Below, piece after piece: positions 6,881 through 9,139 of a stretch of 9,139 bases of DNA; position 1 is the stretch's first letter; each line of letters starts with the position of its first letter. Position numbers and translations under genes: made by a program. Source of the DNA: Candidatus Zhuqueibacterota bacterium (GTDB lineage: Bacteria > Zhuqueibacterota > QNDG01); assembly GCA_003645915.1 (NCBI GenBank), contig QNDG01000023.1:1-9139 (forward strand). Direction: 5' to 3'. Below the pieces are notes generated by a model. The model was not told where the DNA came from and ran no database searches. It saw only the letters and a program-made list of their open reading frames with translations.

Positions 6881-6975
6881 TATACCTTTATACCTCTATA
6901 CCAATTTTTTATTTTATCCTTTATCCTTTTTCCTTGTCTTATTCTTTGCGTACGCTGCGATCGTTGCGAAAGAAT
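6881..6975. repeat. Cluster of short tandem repeats with 8-, 7- and 9-nt periods
   Basis: Three kinds of repeat follow one another. TATACC recurs three times with an 8-nt period (6881, 6889, 6897). TTATCCT recurs twice with a 7-nt period (6914, 6921). The 9-nt units TTTGCGTAC, GCTGCGATC and GTTGCGAAA, sharing NNTGCGNNN, run from 6945 to 6971. The 9-mer block is flanked by ATTCTTT (6941-6947) and AAAGAAT (6969-6975), which can pair. The plus strand stays open here, but it reads as low-complexity peptide (LRTLRSLRK) and is not a gene. Confidence 0.6.
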
Positions 6976-7114
6976 ACTTCGCTGCTGCCTGATATCCGGC
7001 ATTTTTTACACTGATAATCTCAAATAATTGATTTTTTTACTCGCATTTATTGGTTACATATCTTATATTACAAAAAATAGTGTTCGTTTAATTCGGAAAA
7101 ATATTCCTGATTAT

Positions 7115-7120
7115 GGAGGA
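7115..7120 (+). promoter_or_regulatory. Shine-Dalgarno of the response regulator gene (decides the start)
   Basis: GGAGGA lies 7 nt before the ATG at 7128. An ATG at 7113 overlaps this site and has no site of its own, so it is taken as a chance in-frame codon. The chosen start gives a protein beginning MKHLVLCVDD, the normal spacing for a receiver domain. Confidence 0.85.
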
Positions 7121-7127
7121 TTTAATA

Positions 7128-7565
7128 ATGAAACATCTTGTGCTCTGTGTTGACGACCAAAGAGAAGTACTAGGAGTCCTGCGCAAAGATCTTGCTTTTC
7201 TGGAACCGGGATACACAATTATTGAGTGTGAATCTGCTCAGGAAGCAGATGAGGTTATTCAGGAAAGAAAAGATGACAGCGTTGCAATGATAATATGCGA
7301 CCATATTATGCCCGGTGAAAATGGTGTTGACTTTCTCGCAAGAGTTACTGACAAATACGGTTTAAAGAAAACAAAAAAACTTCTTTTAACAGGTCTTGCG
7401 ACTCAACAGGATACAATCAGAGCAATTAACGAAGCAAGGGTTGACGGATACATAGAAAAACCGTGGGAAGAACCTGAACTTAAAACAGCAGTAACAAAAC
7501 TTCTATCGGAATATACGGAAGAAAACAGTATCACTGATCAGGCTCTTACGGAATGCCTTAAATAA
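7128..7565 (+). CDS. Single-domain CheY-like response regulator
   Basis: This 145-aa protein consists of one receiver domain plus a short tail, with no DNA-binding or enzymatic output domain. All key residues are present: the acidic pair D9-D10 (LCVDDQ), phospho-acceptor D58 in MIICDHIMPGENG, switch Thr88 in LLLTG, and Lys111 in EKPW. The KPW ending and the DHIMPG...G.DFL pattern resemble receivers found in RpfG/HD-GYP and hybrid-kinase systems. It should be phosphorylated by a histidine kinase and act by protein contact, for example within a phosphorelay. No kinase is encoded in this window, so the partner is unknown. The gene appears monocistronic: a long intergenic region lies upstream, and an intrinsic terminator starts about 35 nt after the stop. 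Confidence 0.92.
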   Translation: MKHLVLCVDDQREVLGVLRKDLAFLEPGYTIIECESAQEADEVIQERKDDSVAMIICDHIMPGENGVDFLARVTDKYGLKKTKKLLLTGLATQQDTIRAINEARVDGYIEKPWEEPELKTAVTKLLSEYTEENSITDQALTECLK

Positions 7566-7600
7566 TCTTTTAAAAACTTTTAATAAATACTTACCTTTAA

Positions 7601-7643
7601 GGAATCCGGATAACTATACTGTTGTTCCGGATTCTCTTTTTTT
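7601..7643 (+). terminator. Intrinsic terminator of the response regulator gene
   Basis: GAATCCGGA (7602-7610) pairs perfectly with TCCGGATTC (7626-7634) around a 15-nt loop. A run of seven T's follows at 7637-7643. The minus-strand side lacks a comparable T run, so it mainly serves the plus-strand regulator, though the hairpin also lies beyond the convergent MATE gene. Confidence 0.85.
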
Positions 7644-7681
7644 ACGGAATACCACAAGCCAGGATTCCTTTGTCCGCATCA

Positions 7682-9025
7682 TTAAACCTTCTTTTCCATC
7701 CACTTGCCTCTGTTAAACCAGAAAAGCATTAAAACCCCTTTTAAAAAAGTTGTAAATGAAATAACAGCCCAAACTGCCTGCACCCCAAGATTAAGAAAAA
7801 TACTAAAAAACCATGCAAGAGGAATTCTCAGCATTGTTAAAGTAAATATAATTATCATGGGCGGCTTTGTATCACCAGCACCGGAAAAGGCTCCTTCCAG
7901 AACCACTTCAAATGCCAGAAACACTTCAAAAACAGCAATAAATTTCAGGTAACTCTTACCGTAATTAATAACATCAGGATCTTTGATAAAGAATCTGTAA
8001 AAATACTCCGGTAAAAAGAAAAATACTACAGAAGCTGTAAATAAAATTATTGATACAAGTTTCAGTGCAAGAATTACGGAATCTTTGGCCTTTTGGGGCT
8101 GGCCTGCTCCCAGATTCTGGCCAACCATGGAAGCTGTTCCCATTGCAAACCCAAACGCAACAAAATACGGCAGTGATTCAATTCTGTGCCCTATACCTAC
8201 TGCTGCAAGAGGGGCGCTGCCAAAATGTGAAATTATACCGGCAAGTACAAGATAAATAACTGCAAACATTGTGTTGCTGAATGAAACTGGCGCTCCGATC
8301 TTTACCATGGGGTAAAAATAATCTCTGAAAAATTTCAGATTGAATTTCAGCCTTATTCTGCGTAGTTCGGGCAGCATGATAAAAAGAGCGGCAACCATTA
8401 AAACAGATCCCACAGCATGAGAAATAACAGTTGCAACAGCAGCTCCCTTAAACCCCATCTTAAAATGAAAAATAAAAACAGGATCAAGGCAGGCATTTAA
8501 AAGAAGTGAAAATCCGGTAATAAACATCGGTACTCTGGTGTTTCCCATTCCTCGAATAACATGTTCAATTGTTACCATGAGGTAAACAAAAAAAATTCCT
8601 GAAATGAATATCTGCACATACTTTGTTGCATTTTCTGCAATTGACCTTTCTATTCCGATTAACATGAAAACCGGTTCTGCCGCAAAAGAAAACACTATCA
8701 TTGTTATTACTGATAAAATCACTGAAGATGCAATTGCCGCACCTGCAGTAGAAATTACTTCTTTTTTATTATTTTCTCCGCTTCTTCTTGATACCATGGC
8801 AAGTGCGCCTGTTGCTACTGTCTGAGTTAATGCTCTTAACATCCAGACATAAAAACTTCCTGTACTTAGTGCAGCAACAGCATATGAGCCGAGCTTCCCC
8901 ACCCAGAACATATCAACAATTTCAAAAACAATATAAAAAAGACTTGATAAAACTGCAGGCACTGCAAGAAATAGAAGTCCTGCCAGAGGAGATCTGTTTA
9001 CAATAATTTCCCGTTCTTTAAGCAT
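7682..9025 (-). CDS. MATE family multidrug/cation antiporter
   Basis: This 447-aa protein is the usual length for bacterial MATE transporters, with about twelve hydrophobic segments throughout. It shows the family's two-fold internal symmetry. RGMGNTRVPM (158-167) in the N-half is mirrored by SGAGDTKPPM (381-390) in the C-half, each followed by a membrane helix. The first helices carry VPAVLSSLFYIVFEIVDMFWVG (part of 22-43). The C-half signature is VGIGHRIESLPYFVAFGFA (276-294), followed by MGTASMVGQNLGAGQ. It should sit in the inner membrane and export drugs or metabolites in exchange for Na+ or H+; the substrate cannot be read from sequence. The start ATG has a moderate GGAACGG site 2-8 nt upstream. 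It is convergent with the response regulator and apparently independent of the envelope operon. No regulator gene is adjacent. Confidence 0.94.
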   Translation of the reverse strand: MLKEREIIVNRSPLAGLLFLAVPAVLSSLFYIVFEIVDMFWVGKLGSYAVAALSTGSFYVWMLRALTQTVATGALAMVSRRSGENNKKEVISTAGAAIASSVILSVITMIVFSFAAEPVFMLIGIERSIAENATKYVQIFISGIFFVYLMVTIEHVIRGMGNTRVPMFITGFSLLLNACLDPVFIFHFKMGFKGAAVATVISHAVGSVLMVAALFIMLPELRRIRLKFNLKFFRDYFYPMVKIGAPVSFSNTMFAVIYLVLAGIISHFGSAPLAAVGIGHRIESLPYFVAFGFAMGTASMVGQNLGAGQPQKAKDSVILALKLVSIILFTASVVFFFLPEYFYRFFIKDPDVINYGKSYLKFIAVFEVFLAFEVVLEGAFSGAGDTKPPMIIIFTLTMLRIPLAWFFSIFLNLGVQAVWAVISFTTFLKGVLMLFWFNRGKWMEKKV

Positions 9026-9060
9026 AACCGTTCCATATTAACTTCAGACACAAAACACTC

Positions 9061-9089
9061 ATACTAAAAACTGCCCGGTTAAAAATCAA
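9061..9089 (-). promoter_or_regulatory. Possible promoter of the MATE gene
   Basis: On the minus strand, TTGATT (9089-9084) and TAGTAT (9066-9061) are spaced by 17 nt, each matching 4/6 of the sigma-70 consensus. The pair overlaps the terminator of the upstream unit. An independent promoter is expected because a terminator precedes the gene, but this assignment is weak. Confidence 0.25.
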
Positions 9090-9098
9090 ACCGGACAG
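9066..9098 (-). terminator. Intrinsic terminator of a minus-strand gene beyond the right edge
   Basis: On the minus strand, CTGTCCGGTT (9098-9089) pairs with AACCGGGCAG (9080-9071) with one internal mismatch, closing an 8-nt loop. TTTTT follows at 9070-9066. The plus-strand side lacks a T run, so it stops minus-strand transcription arriving from the right. A frame open from the right edge reads YSAGIRKSRE and stops at 9106-9104, six bases before the hairpin. This could be the tail of the upstream gene, but 11 residues are too few to call it. Confidence 0.75.
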
Positions 9099-9139
9099 CC
9101 TGTTTATTCTCTGCTTTTCCGGATACCTGCAGAATAATT

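Larger units (their letters stand above)
6623..7127. other. Roughly 500-nt divergent intergenic region without a supported gene
   Basis: The region separates the minus-strand envelope operon from the plus-strand response regulator. It holds the repeats and palindromes listed separately, and presumably both promoters. A 71-codon open frame at 6799-7014 is mostly translated repeats with no ribosome binding site, so I do not call it. No convincing plus-strand promoter for the regulator could be picked out. A tiny TGCC/GGCA hairpin with six T's (6986-7007) is too weak to call a terminator. Confidence 0.7.

Noticed and set aside
6986..7007. Tiny TGCC/GGCA hairpin followed by six T's as a terminator or attenuator upstream of the regulator
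   Set aside because: A 4-bp stem with an 8-nt loop is too unstable to claim.
6799..7014. 71-codon plus-strand open frame in the intergenic region
   Set aside because: It has no ribosome binding site or recognisable family, and its C-terminal half is translated short tandem repeats.
7113..7127. Earlier ATG for the response regulator at 7113
   Set aside because: It overlaps the GGAGGA that serves the ATG at 7128, and receiver domains normally begin only a few residues before the DD pair.
7646..7668. GGAAT...ATTCC inverted repeat as a terminator for the MATE gene
   Set aside because: It is only 5 bp, and no T run follows on the minus strand.
9104..9139. C-terminal tail of an upstream minus-strand gene (ending ...RKSRE, stop at 9106-9104)
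   Set aside because: Its position just before a terminator is suggestive, but another frame is also open to the edge and 11 residues cannot be identified.

Overview
The window is AT-rich bacterial DNA with compact, strongly Shine-Dalgarno-led genes. The gene families (DUF4159, DUF4175, a secreted TPR protein and a secreted protein of the type annotated 'asparagine synthetase B') are typical of the FCB superphylum (Bacteroidetes, Ignavibacteria, Marinimicrobia, KSB1 and relatives). The lineage is an inference from gene content. No rRNA, tRNA, CRISPR, phage or transposase gene was seen.

Layout. Positions 6622 down to 1 hold a five-gene minus-strand operon. In transcription order it encodes a DUF456 small membrane protein, a DUF4159 exported protein, a 1115-aa DUF4175 membrane/coiled-coil protein, a 613-aa exported TPR protein, and the first 44 codons of the 'AsnB-like' exported protein, which runs off the window edge. 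Junctions are tight (11 nt, 2 nt, 124 nt and a 4-nt ATGA overlap), so co-expression is likely. All five products appear to be membrane-bound or exported, which points to an uncharacterised cell-envelope assembly. The 124-nt gap carries a heptanucleotide tandem repeat, and the 3' end of the DUF4175 gene carries a motif that looks like part of a dispersed repeat.

Positions 6623-7127 are a roughly 500-nt divergent intergenic region with no convincing gene. It is rich in repeats: two abutting palindromes, two kinds of direct repeat near the operon start, a large inverted repeat, and short tandem repeats with periods of 8, 7 and 9 nt.

Positions 7128-7565 (plus strand) encode a single-domain CheY-like response regulator, ending in a clear intrinsic terminator. 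Converging on it at 7682-9025 (minus strand) is a MATE-family multidrug/cation antiporter. Upstream of the MATE gene, a second intrinsic terminator at about 9066-9098 closes a minus-strand transcription unit lying beyond the right edge.

The most interesting unit is the envelope operon, whose central families have no settled function. The regulator and the transporter are ordinary and show no evident link to it.
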